NCBI RefSeq assembly: GCF_019925205.1
Contig: NC_083563.1
Location: 6,262,001-6,326,000, forward strand
Origin: Metopolophium dirhodum
Lineage: Eukaryota; Arthropoda; Insecta; Hemiptera; Aphididae
DNA length: 64,000 nt
Reading direction: 5' to 3'
Shown: positions 37,241 to 49,000 of the stretch, piece after piece
How positions within the stretch are numbered: position 1 is the stretch's first letter
Layout of the letters: each line of letters begins with the position of its first letter
Translations under genes and position numbers: made by a program
The notes under the pieces: model-generated
Told to the model about the DNA's origin: nothing
Seen by the model: the letters and a program-made list of their open reading frames with translations, nothing else
Database searches by the model: none

Positions 37241-38140
37241 CGTGATATAGCTATAATGGAAGGACTTGACACGTTACAAACTCATAATACATGCACATAT
37301 TATATTTAATACATTTCATTAGTGTTTCAATAACGGAGGTGAACATAATTATTAGGATATACTATAATATTTTTATAGTAATAAGATGATCTAAAAAATT
37401 ATATTTATAGAAATTTTTGCATTTAAAACCAATGGTATAATGTCACGTGATTTCAACACAGTTTTGCACCATTGATACCCATTATAAATATTAATGTATT
37501 GGCTGATATCCATATGGGTGTGCGCAGGTCTTCAGACGTGGTGATGCAGTAAAGAGGAAGGAAATATTGAAGATTATTAAATATTGAGATTTTATTAGTA
37601 TATAATATTTTTCAATTTATTCAAAAATTGTATTTATATATGAGGTTAAACATATTATTGTAATTGTTTCAGTGAAACAGACATGGATTTACCTTTCGAT
37701 ATAAACCACTAAGTTTCGGTTCTGAAAATGATTATAAATTATCATAAATCATTGCATAAAACAACAATAATTTATCATGCAAGTTTATAACACTTAATAT
37801 AATTCATATTTTATAAAATATATAGGTACCTAATAACACTACAACTTTTTTAAGCGTTATACCTACACTTTTGATGTAAATATTTTTTTAAAGATCAGTA
37901 CCTACGTATGTCATTCGACGTTTAGCCTTCGAGTTCTAAAAATGTCAATGCCTATTCAGCTCTTCTCTACATAGTTATTAGTTATGAATTTATGATAATA
38001 TTATAGCCAGCTATATATGCCTGTTCTTGTTACACGAAACCTAACCATGTTGTTCAGACCTCCAGCTCAATTCTTCCAGAGTTCCTTACCCATAGTACTA
38101 ATGGTTACATTCGTTGTAGAAGCTGCACCTTGTATATAGA
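37241..38140. other. A+T-rich non-coding stretch
   Basis: Nothing recognisable. Confidence 0.55.
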
Positions 38141-38680
38141 TACGGATGACGCATCCGAATATAATAGACTGCAACGGGCTATTATTCTGTTATTCACAAT
38201 ATCATATGAATGTTATTGGTTTATTGTAGGCACATGGATGATGCGAGGCCGTCATTTCGGCCAACAACCATAATATACTATATATGCGTGTTATATATCG
38301 TGTGTATAATTTATAGCGCAATAGAAGTCTGGACCTGTCGCAGACGGTATAACGATCACGTCGCAGGAGAGAAACGCAAAGAGCAGAAAAAAATATCCCG
38401 AAAAATCAAAAGGACACCGCCGACCAAACGTCCTCTCCGTGGATAATAACGACAGTGGTCCGTCCGGCGGGCGGTCACCATACGTGCAGTGGGCGTGTAT
38501 CATTACGTCATATATTATAATGAAATATCATATCGTGTGTGTAATATATATATATATAAAAGGTGTACAACTCATATATAATATTATTATGTGGGTCGAC
38601 CGACGACGTCCCGATACGGGTATAATGGCTAAGTGACGTGCACCGTGTGTGCAAAGATGGGGGGTGGACATTCACCAAAT
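38140..38680. other. Small CpG-containing islet
   Basis: GC-richer sequence around 38320-38500 with overlapping short frames on both strands (plus 38210-38446, minus 38291-38503). Neither is recognisable. Confidence 0.35.
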
Positions 38681-39355
38681 GTTAAACTCTGTTCATTTTT
38701 TAAGTCTATACTATTATAGTTCGTTATTTTCATGAGTAACTTGATAAATCAACTTTTTTCAGTTAATTTACACAAACCTCCAGTTCACTGCAGTGCGGCG
38801 TTACACATTTTAATTGGTGACAGTCTACTGCATGTAAAATAAACGACAAGCTGATAAATTCCACAGTTGTTGAATTATGGTTAAGCTATGACTGGTTGAA
38901 ATACCTGTATTATTGATAATTTTTCTATTTAGGCATAGGTACTAATTTTAGGTAATTATATAGGTAGGTCAAACAGTTAATAAGACTATTTCTAAGTGGT
39001 TAAAATATAGTTAAATTATAAAGGTAAGAATAAATTAACGAATAGTACCTACAACTAATATTAAATAATTGATGACATTCAAAGCATAAACAGTTTATAA
39101 AAAAGAAATGCTTAACAAAAATCATGATAATTGATTATACTACGACCTGCAACCAGGGGTTCAAAACACCCCCTCAATCACTTCATACAATTTTTTTCAG
39201 TTCATTATTTTTCGCAAATATTCGTCAGCAAAACAAGCATATTACAATATACAACTATCGTTTGTAATGCATACAATGTCATGTTATATTGTTTGTTTGT
39301 AAGGTAACTATTTTATATAGGTATATTTATATACGAACCCGAACCAACATCTCAG
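38681..39355. other. A+T-rich non-coding stretch
   Basis: Nothing recognisable. Confidence 0.5.
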
Positions 39356-39840
39356 TACTCACATCGGAAAAAATACCGATCGGCCACGACTGGAAGTACA
39401 CGACGACGACGACGACGACGTCGTATAATAGTAGTCGTACAGCACATACGTAGTGCACGTGCAAGATTCGCGGCCGATCGGTCGCGCAGGGCCGCCCCTC
39501 GCCCGGCGGCGGCAGTGGCGTGACGCGTTAAATGGCCCGGCCGTTAATCTCGCCCAATTGGTTATTAGGTCGAGAAAAAAAGGATATTGTTCGCGGGAGA
39601 CGCCGCATATTCGCACGCAACCGTCCGCCGACAGCCGCCCCTGAACGCCGACCGCGCCACACCGTCCACCGACCGCCGTCGCACCGTCCGCCGACAACTT
39701 CACCGCGTGATAAACGGAACCCGTCAAACCGACCGACCGACGGCGTCCCTCCTCCTTCCGGCGGTTGTCGTTGTCACCTCGGAAATATTACAATAATAAC
39801 GATATCATGACACAGAGTCGTGTTTTTCGCGTCCCCCTCG
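39356..39840. other. Compact CpG-rich island with (GAC)n repeat
   Basis: About 480 bases of high CpG density with GAC/ACG repeats at 39400-39420 and many CCGNCCG motifs. Frames run on both strands (minus 39359-39727, plus 39532-39810). The minus frame includes the non-repetitive EQYPFFLDLITNWARLTAGP but lacks an ATG near its start, and no family is recognised. Low stop density from GC richness explains the open frames. Confidence 0.45.
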
Positions 39841-42650
39841 AACAATGATTTCATACCGTATAGGTACCTAACCTACATTATATCACCGTGGGGTATAGGG
39901 GGTCACATGATAAATTATGGTGTTTTAATGTTTTCCATTACAATAAAGTGCCTGTCCCGACTCCCGGACGTCCAAGAGACCGCGATATCATAATACTTCA
40001 GAGTAAGTATAACAATAATTGTTAAAAATTGAGCAATTTTTGATTTATTTCATTTGTTGTACAAAATTATTTATTTTTTTAACAGTCTCGGTACATCATA
40101 AGCGTTGTTATAATAGTATTATCTGTTATCTCGCTCGAATGTTATTCTCTATATAATAACTGACCTAACTACAGTGTATTATGTGTGATACAGTGTGATA
40201 CCTTCATAATATAATATAATAATTGATTAGTATGGTTGGAAATCGTCTTTATTTTATTGCATTTAAAAATAATTCGACAATAAATGCTATATGTTTTAAC
40301 GAATCCGATATTCCGAGTTAAAAATAGGTATGTAATATTATAAATTTATGGCGCTACGATGTAACTGTTCATCCACTTCTGCACCGTCATAACGCCATCA
40401 ATAATACCATATTAGAGTCTTGCGATATTTTCAATCAGTATAGACACTGCAAAGAAGTGAGTTTAATATAATATAGTGCATACGGTTAAGAGATGTTGTA
40501 CTATGAAAATAGAGCTAGGGTGCCTATATGACACTATATATTTCAACAAATTGAAAACGAGATAGTTTTTTTCCATTTTCGCGAAGGATTGTGAATTGTG
40601 TTACCGAATGAATAAAAAACAGTATAGTCAGTGTAATTTTACCGATTTAGATAGATTTAGTTTTCAACTGCTGACAATAAATACAAATTCGTAGTTGTAT
40701 CAGATTATAGCGCATGTGACGACCGCGTTTCGCTGAGCGTATATTTTTAATGTTCCACAAGAATACAATATAATCATTAATAATTACAATAACAATACTT
40801 ACATCTGTTTTCAATTCTAAATGCAATATCCCGTATATCCACACGCCTCACTGTAATATAGAGTATTATAGACACCGAGTTTACGATATTTATAATTGCT
40901 ACACTTTTCGATAAATAATAAAAAATATAATAATAAGCATCAGCTTACAGCACCAAATTCTGCTCGAATTTTTCGTGACCCGTAAGTTTTCGTTACATGT
41001 TTTATATTATACCAGTATATATTTCAGTGAAACCGTCATTATGTGTTTAAGTACACTTTAAAATGTATCTACTTTTTTTTTGATATTGTGAATATAAATA
41101 TTCAAAACAATTTAGTTTAAAAATATTTCAACGGCTGGCCAACGGAATAGCGCTTAATCATCGAATAATCTTCATAAAGTTTTAATTTTTTTCGTTGGAT
41201 TTTATTACAAATGTACTTACACGCCTTTGTGCTTTGAATATAGGATTTGGTTATGACTTTATGAGTCACTAATTACGTATTTTACATTTTTACTGTTAGA
41301 ACGTTATTCATGTTGATTATTTATTATATTAATGTCAGTTCGCGGAACTTTGCGTGGGCACCATATAGTTTCATCATTAACAATGACATATTATTAATAC
41401 TAGCGCTCCTAAACACGTGTCATATTTCAAGTAGGTATTATACGTACAATTTATTCCTATAGAATACAAACAATAACGAGGAAACATAAATTATTTTTAT
41501 GGTCGAGATTTATAATATTATTATTATCCCGATAAAAGCGTTTTACCTTTTTCGTAAAAAATGACAGGGCTTAAATATTTTGTTGAAATTATCGTTATTA
41601 TTTGCATTTTTAATTTTTGACAATATGAATTATCATCAGTGCTGTACCTACAAATTGTATCGATGGTATTTAATTAATTATTTAAATTCACTTTCAACCT
41701 GGTAACTCGTAACATTTGTAAAGCTCAAATAGTTTTTAAACAAACCGGAACGGTTCATACTCATTAAAAAAATTATGTCAATTTTTTTCATTATTTTTAT
41801 TTAGTTTATGTGCGATTCCGTTTTACGATTACCTCAACTTCAAGCCCATTGCACATAAATCAAAATAAATATCTTCCAATTTTAAGCATTTAACAATAAT
41901 TTCCATACTGTTGTAAACCAATATTGTTTTCATAATCTTTATAGGTTATTTCTCTTTATTTATTGTGTAAATACTTTTAACCTCGACTCGTACCAATCAT
42001 ACTTTTTTTTTAAAAGTTCTTAACTATCATCATATTTAATTAGTATGACTATTTGCATAATTTAATTGTGTGATTATTTTGACACCAAATAACTTACAAT
42101 ATTCTAGTAGGTACTCCATAGTTTGTAATCTGTACTACTCAGTACTTACAATTACAAATATCATATCGGTCACAATGCACAAGAAATGCGGTTAGCAGCC
42201 CAACAATGAAAACAATTTGGTTTGATTTTGAAAATTTCAACTATTTATTTTATAATATATAGGTAACTAATATTGACTGTTCTTTTTTACTCCTTTATTT
42301 TTCCTCCAGTATTTTCTGCTAATGAGTATTATAATATTTTATAGGTCGTGACAAACTCGTTTTATATATTTTTTGGACTCGTCGTGCATTTCAGTTATAA
42401 GTAATATAATGGGTTTGAGTAATAGTAAAGACAATTGCACAGTCCATCAAGCTAGTTACAAAGAATACGATTATGCGACGCGATTTGATACCAAATTAAA
42501 CTCAATGGTTTATATATATAAATGATTATTATTATCGCTTTAATTAGAGGGTGCAGATTTAATACAAGAGTTGAATAAATGGCCCATCGCTTTAACCCTA
42601 AACTAAGTCGGTTGTTTCTCTTAGGCTTAACGTACATAAATACAATGTAT
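39841..42650. other. A+T-rich non-coding stretch
   Basis: No gene, RNA gene or element is recognised in about 2.8 kb. A TAGGTACCTA palindrome lies near 39861. Confidence 0.6.
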
Positions 42651-42660
42651 AATATAACAG

Positions 42661-42929
42661 CCACCGTAGCTTAAATGGTTATACCCACCCGCACTGCAGA
42701 GACCAAATAAGTGGTATATTTCAGGTCCTTTCTGTATGCAAACAGATTACCTCAAACGGGAGTAGCCGAATATTGTGAAATCCTACTGTTTATTTCGACC
42801 TGGCAGTATAAGCTACTTGCCCAGGGGGAATCCATCCTTTGATTTGCATTTTTGTGACGATTTTCCAGATAACCTATACCCAACACAGTTTAATACATGC
42901 ACAGTAATTACACACACACACACACACAC
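42661..42929 (+). mobile_element. Putative tRNA-related SINE (family C)
   Basis: TAGCTTAAATGG (42667-42678) is a degenerate box A, and about 45 bases later ATTTCAGGTCC (42719-42729) is a degenerate box B. The spacing suits a tRNA-like promoter. The following sequence is not A+T-rich like its surroundings and runs to an (AC)n tract (42910-42929) that may be the variable 3' tail. No target duplication was found. The boundaries and the SINE call are inference. Confidence 0.45.
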
Positions 42930-42959
42930 TAATCAAACGCAATCATTTGATCCGTTTCC

Positions 42960-43690
42960 TGCTTTTATAATTTATATTCCGACCGTGTTCATCGTGGTGT
43001 CGTGAGTGCACGGGAGTTTCGATATACATATAGTAAGTTGTAGTCGATAGCAGCAGTGTAATAACAATCGTCAGCCGTATAGGAACATCCGAGTTTATAT
43101 TTTCTGATCAAAAATTGCGTAATGCCAAACACGATTCGCAGCGGGCAAACAGCATTGAAATAACAACTCCGTAAACCATCTGTATATAGACTATCCGCGT
43201 CAAAGGACGGCGGCGGCGAATCATCATTCTTTCGTGGCAATAAATCGCCGTTAACAATGGACGTAATTGCGATACATTATAATATAGGGATTGCAGACTT
43301 TTTCGCGGCAATCCGACAGGAATGCCAAGGTTATAGTGTTTTACGAATATGATAATATGACTGGAACACCGGTACAACGGCAGTCGGCAGAGTAAAATGT
43401 CTCTAATATATAGTGTAATAATGTATTATCAACATTATTGTAATATGCTAGCATGCCACAGCTGCGCAGACCTTGCCGCCGATCTTTTTGAATTCTTTTC
43501 TCGTCGGTGCTTGTCACCACATTTTCGGACCGGAAACCGTTTTATAAACGCACATTTATTATAATATTGTAGCCAACAACGTCAAACGTTCGATAAAACG
43601 TCGTCGTTGTCTGATTTATACGTTTTTACGCGTGTGTTATTAGTTTACCTGCACCGAAGTTCGGAGTTTTCGAAGTTTAGACAGCTATAC
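42960..43690. other. GC-richer patch
   Basis: CpG-containing sequence, densest around 43190-43220 and 43450-43630. Overlapping minus-strand frames at 42989-43240 and 43108-43377 are unrecognised. Confidence 0.35.
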
Positions 43691-45050
43691 TCATAATAAT
43701 AATTCACTAAACCTGTAAGCGTGTAATAATATATTGAACACATTTTTTGTTGGTCGTTCGAATAAATAATTCGAAAAAAATCGTATACGCTCTGGATTTT
43801 CTGGTACATAGGAATACGACAGTCATTAAGTGCACAAGTCGTATATGGTTCCGGTATCCGATTCAGCAGCTCGTTATATGGAATTTAATATTATTATTTG
43901 ACATAGGGATAGGTTATACAATGTTACATCGTTGATCTAAAAATAAATGAACTAATAATAAAGTAAGAGGTCCGGGCACCAACATTGTTGGAAAAATATG
44001 GCATACAACTTAAGACCTCATCTATACCCATATTAATAGCTAGAGATAGAAATAAGTTCAACATCAAAGCTGACGTCAATATCTTTAGAAAAAGGTATCA
44101 TATTATACACTTCATTACATTAGGTCCTTTCATATACGTAAACAGACATTGAGTATACACAAGTGTCTAACAATGTAGGTTCTTACTGGTAACCCATAGC
44201 AAGGTATGTGGGACACACACAGGTACGTTACATCGTACTCGAAACCGACGACGGTGGAATTCACACGACTAGCTGATGTTTGATACTTACAAATTACAAA
44301 ATCATTTTTATATACGATATGGACGGGTTATAATACATTTTATTAGGTATAACTTCCTGCAAATTAACACAGATTATATGAAAACAGATTATCCACTTAG
44401 ATCTTATAGACCTTTTACTTATGGACGGAACGCCTTCCTGTGTGATGCTGCGGTCAAAAGAAGTATAGAGTTTCAGTGATGCCTATTGCATTTTTAATCA
44501 ATAAGACCTTTTTTCGTATTTGTGATATCGGTAAAATTAAAAACAACATTGCACAGTCAATATTCTTTTCTTTCTGGTATGAAAATTTTAGGTGCTTATT
44601 TTGGAACTACAGCCTGAGTAGTTCTTACCCCCGCAAAACAGTTTTTGCTATGTTTTACATTTTTAAGACGGAGACAACACATGCGGGTGTAGCGTCCTCT
44701 TAATAGACTCGATGGTGTAAGACTTCTGTTTTACAGTACGGTAGCCACGGTATAGGTACTAGTCTAAACAGTGCACATACTACCTAGTGTGGTATACGCC
44801 ACGCAAAGGCGTATATAACAGATATTTGTTGGTCCAATTAGGGCGATTCCCAAACCGTCAAACAAGTAAATTATCGACCCCTGCTGTAAAAGCTTATTAA
44901 AATTCTCCTTTTGTTGATCACAATAACGAGTACTGCACAAAAAGATTATTAAATATGGTCCAACAGTATGTACACTATACAATTCTAAGGTTACTTTACT
45001 CTCCAACAACAAACACGATAACGAGTATTGGAAGAGAAAGTAAGTATAAC
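43691..45050. other. Non-coding stretch of average composition
   Basis: Less A+T-rich than its neighbours and with several adjoining plus-strand frames (43747-43935, 44276-44479, 44476-44703), but none shows a domain or motif that I recognise. A decayed element is possible. Confidence 0.4.
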
Positions 45051-45053
45051 AGT

Positions 45054-45215
45054 CAGGGCCTGCTCAAGTGAAAATAGTGAACTAGGCAAAATCAAATTTT
45101 GCCGTCCCAAACAATATAATATTATCAGTATTTTGAAAATGCCGTCCTCTTACTAAAGTGCTGCCCTAGGCGTGGGCCTATGTCAGCGATGTCGCCTACC
45201 CCTTGAGCCGGGTTA
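45054..45215. mobile_element. Weak DNA-transposon-like repeat remnant
   Basis: CAGGGCCTGCTCAAG at 45054-45068 faces CTTGAGCCGGGTTA at 45202-45215, a partly matching inverted repeat with a 7-bp perfect core. Inside are CTAGGC and GCCGTCC blocks in both orientations. CAGGGCC-type starts occur in several cut-and-paste transposons. No target duplication is visible. Confidence 0.35.
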
Positions 45216-45219
45216 GTGT

Positions 45220-47870
45220 CTTAACTACTTTGAAAGTGTATTTTCGCCACAAACGTCTCTGTACGCACACTTGAGATAAGGTACTCTAAACCAGGAGTAA
45301 AGGAAAACAAGTAACACTTAAACTGATTAAATTAAACTGAAATATAATAAAAACGAAAACAATTAAAAAAGTAAAAAGACTGGTCGTTAGCTACGGCACC
45401 TTGCGAATGGTCGACAGCCCTGCTCAAGTCGTTGCCGTCGCTTTTATAGTCATTGAAATTTTATTAACTGTGCATTGGTTGACTTCTGCTTCGGATGTAA
45501 TAATAATTTGCGGGCAATACGATACTTTTATGTATTTTTTATGTATTTATACAACTCTAGAAATATTACAGTTTACATTCTTTACTATGCGTTTCGTAAA
45601 TCGGTATAGGTACTGCATTTTACGGCCGCTGTCCGTCTCTATATTATATATATTATTGTGTACATAGTGCCTACATAATATTAATATAATGTCAGATTAT
45701 TATATAGATTACGAGACGCATAAAAAGCCGTCGACGTTTTATATTTATACATTCATTGTATACATAATATAATAGACACGGTCTCATATTATTACTATAT
45801 ATATATATATATATATAATGATGAAGTCGTATTGCAGAGAGACGCGCGCGCGCACACGCACACACACGTACCTGCCTACATAATATTACACGCGGCATTA
45901 TAGGTAATAACGTAGGCACAATTGGAAATAACTGTGCGTCGACAGTGCAGGAGACTGCGCTTGGGCTACCACATACTATTACATACGCACACGTGAAGTT
46001 TATAGGTACACTGCATTATATATTGCATACACCTATATTATGGTACTGCCGTGTACTGATATATACGATATTATCTCTTTGAATATAAAACGCATATTAT
46101 TCAGATGTTAGTGTGTACCTAGTACCCAACTATTATACCTCTATAACCTCTATGTGTGTGTGTGTGCCGCGCGCGTAATATTATAATAGACGGAAGAGAG
46201 AACGATGATTAATTATCGTGCAACCATCCGTTCCGTCGACTGCGTACATAAAATATCAATTAGTTTGTTCGTTTCGAAACGACCGACAATATTATACCCA
46301 TTATTATAGCTATACATGTAGAATAACGCGCTGCACACACACACACACACACACGTCCTATATTGGCAAAATTGAATTTTATTATCATTAAAAAATAAAA
46401 ATTCATGACACATTCGATGCGAAGGACGACGCGTGTGTAGGTACAACAATGTGATATTGTTGTAACGATGATGATAATAATATTCTTCTCTGCTGTGTCT
46501 TTTGCACGTGAGCTTCGGTGATGTGTGGTAAGAAATTGGAATATGATATAGCTGTTACCTAGTCGATATGGCGATAAAACCAAAGAGAAGCGAGCCCGTA
46601 GTCATAATAATATCATGAAGATATTTCTGAAACTGTTATTATTATATAATATACTATTTTATAAAATAGTATATTATATAAATTGTAAATAGACACATAT
46701 AAATTGTATACAATAAAATACGTGAATTTAAAAAAAAGGATAGCCAATGTATTAAACACATGTATTTGTTAACATTTCAAATATACAAATAATAATTACA
46801 TTATGTTAGAATATAAATTATATGTATAGGTACAGATAAATTACAATAATGAATAATATATATATTATGATAATAGTAATTATTTAATACACGCTTATAA
46901 TATCATACTCAACAGACAATAATGTAATGAACGTATCCTGCTAAAAGTCAATGTTTTTTTAACTCTACGATATTGACATACGAGTTAGGGGACTACTTTA
47001 TTCAAAATATTATATTATAATTATGCGAGTTTAAGGTCTAATGGAATGCAATAGAGGCTCTATTGTAGAAAGAGACTTTCCACATAATTATTTTCGACGT
47101 TTTGGGCAATCAAATGTCAATCATTCCGTTGATATACCATTTTAAGCTTTAAATACATTTTACATCAGTCATTATGCGCCTATATTTGCTAGTGACTGGA
47201 TTCCAAAATATATTCAATACCCATATTACTAATAGATCAGTTTTGTCTATTTTATAAGCGATCTTACGGAGATATCATCTCTGGATTATTTAAAATTTCG
47301 TTTGACCCAACCTCACTATATAATTCAATATTATAGTCCGCAGACTCTCATAATTTATTACAAACGGACTAGTGCAAGTGTAAAACTTTTAAACAGTATA
47401 GGTATCCAAAAATTCTCAACCATTTCGTTTAATAAACCCTAAGGTTCTTATAGGGTAAGGGCCTTTCTATAAATTGAGTTTATATGCGATTTAACACAAT
47501 ATAGATACTTATAGATAAAATAATACATAAATCTTTTATTTCATGTACATGATATGATATTATTATAACCAGCATTAAAAGTGTAGGTATAGTCAAAGGT
47601 CATTGTTCGGTTTCTACAAGAAAAGGTTATTTGCACATATTTCGCAATATTTATTTTAGCCTATTTAGAGTAGGTATACACCACCGTTCAAAATAGAAAT
47701 ATCGTTCTGAATAAAATTAACAAACAGTCATCAGGCGGTATTTACTTCGTCCAACAAAATCATCAGTAAATAATAAAAATAAATAGCATTAAAAATACTT
47801 ACCTCTTAATGTATAATATACAATGGTGAATCTGTTTATAATGAAAAAATCACCATAGGTGTTCTCTTTG
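45220..47870. other. Non-coding stretch with microsatellites and a long palindrome
   Basis: It holds a TA tract (45795-45817), an AC tract (46334-46354) and the 40-bp palindrome at 46642-46681. A plus frame at 45401-45667 is hydrophobic (88 codons, no ATG at its first position) and resembles membrane segments, but this is expected from T-rich codons by chance. Confidence 0.5.
46642..46681. repeat. Perfect 40-bp palindrome
   Basis: Each 20-base arm is the exact reverse complement of the other, centred on TTTA|TAAA. It contains only one C and one G. It can extrude as a cruciform or hairpin. No flanking element was identified. Confidence 0.95.
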
Positions 47871-47871
47871 A

Positions 47872-48775
47872 ATAATTGGTATTATTTGTGGTTTGTGCCT
47901 TAATATCGACAAGTGCAGAATATTATCATTTAGACATTATTATGACATCATTAAACAATCTTGTATTGATTTTGATTATAAGTTTAACAATGTTTCTATT
48001 GAACTAGTGAAATCATTTACTGACTTAGGAACTACGTTTGATTGTAAACTATGTGTTTTAAATTTTAATAGACACATTGATAAAATAACTAATAAAGCTT
48101 TTCTAAATCTTTGTTTCATTGCATTTAATAATTTAAATGCCTTAAAAAAATATATTTTACATTTGTCAGATCCTAATTAGAATATGCATCACTTATTTGG
48201 TATTCAAATAACATAGGTGTAACTCAGAATCTTGAAGCCGTTCGGAATCGTTTTCTTCGGTTTTTAGCATTTCAATTTTAAGTTGAACGTCCATGATATT
48301 ATTCAGATTATGATGGAGTATTATCATATTTCAAGATAAAATTGTTAAATACAAGAAGAAGTGACCTTCATTATTCATTTTTGTTGAAACTATTAAATAA
48401 CTCTATATAGATTGCCCTTATTGGAGCTATTAAATTTTTGACTTAATAACAAATCTACCAGATATCAAGAAAGTTTCTTAATTGATAATGTTTTTAAAAC
48501 ATACTTAAGATCATCACCTGCGAATATACTGATGAGTGATGACTATAGGAAATACTATGGATATTAATTTAAAATAATAGTTAATTATGGCTGTACAATT
48601 ATATACCAAATATGACATATTATGTATTTTGTTATATTAATTGAACGTGAATTTTAATATTATTCGTACATCATACTATAATTTGTATTGCAGTGTTATT
48701 TACTACACAATATGTATATGCATAATGTGTTTAAATGGAGTTTTTCCGTCAATAAATAAATAATAATAATAGTAT
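47872..48775 (+). pseudogene. Decayed non-LTR retrotransposon, end of reverse transcriptase ORF plus 3' tail
   Basis: The frame from 47872 to 48180 contains LNIDKCRILSF, then KSFTDLGTTFDCKL, then HIDKITNKAFLNL, the typical order at the C-terminal part of CR1/Jockey-like reverse transcriptases. A one-base frameshift near 48165 moves the reading frame to LEYASLIW (from 48177) and then RNRFLRFLAF. Further blocks such as DLHYSFLLKLLNN lie beyond more stops. The copy ends near 48775 with GGAGTTTTTCCGTC followed by AATA-type tandem units, a common LINE 3' tail. It is 5'-truncated and non-functional. Family membership rests on motif recall. Confidence 0.85.
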
Positions 48776-49000
48776 AATTGAATGTCCTATTTCCACATTT
48801 CCAAATTAGTAATACTCATAATATATAAAACGTACCTATAATATTAAAATATGCTTGATAATATATAGGTAAGGAAGTTCCGATGGTCTAGGAAAACACA
48901 TTTTTTTTCACAAACAAAATTTTACATAATCGAATCCGTAGTATGTATTTAATTTTGTTGTATCAGTCCGTGCAGTTCTTATACATATAATAAAGTAAGT
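48776..49000. other. A+T-rich non-coding stretch
   Basis: Nothing recognisable between the LINE remnant and the next GC-richer region. Confidence 0.5.

Noticed and set aside
39359..39727. 122-codon minus-strand frame in a CpG-rich island
   Set aside because: It has no ATG at its start, both strands are open, it ends in a GAC-repeat-derived Ser tract, and no homology is recognised.
45401..45667. Hydrophobic 88-codon frame resembling a membrane protein fragment
   Set aside because: T-rich codons make random frames look hydrophobic. There is no conserved motif and no ATG at its first position, and several frames of this length are expected by chance.
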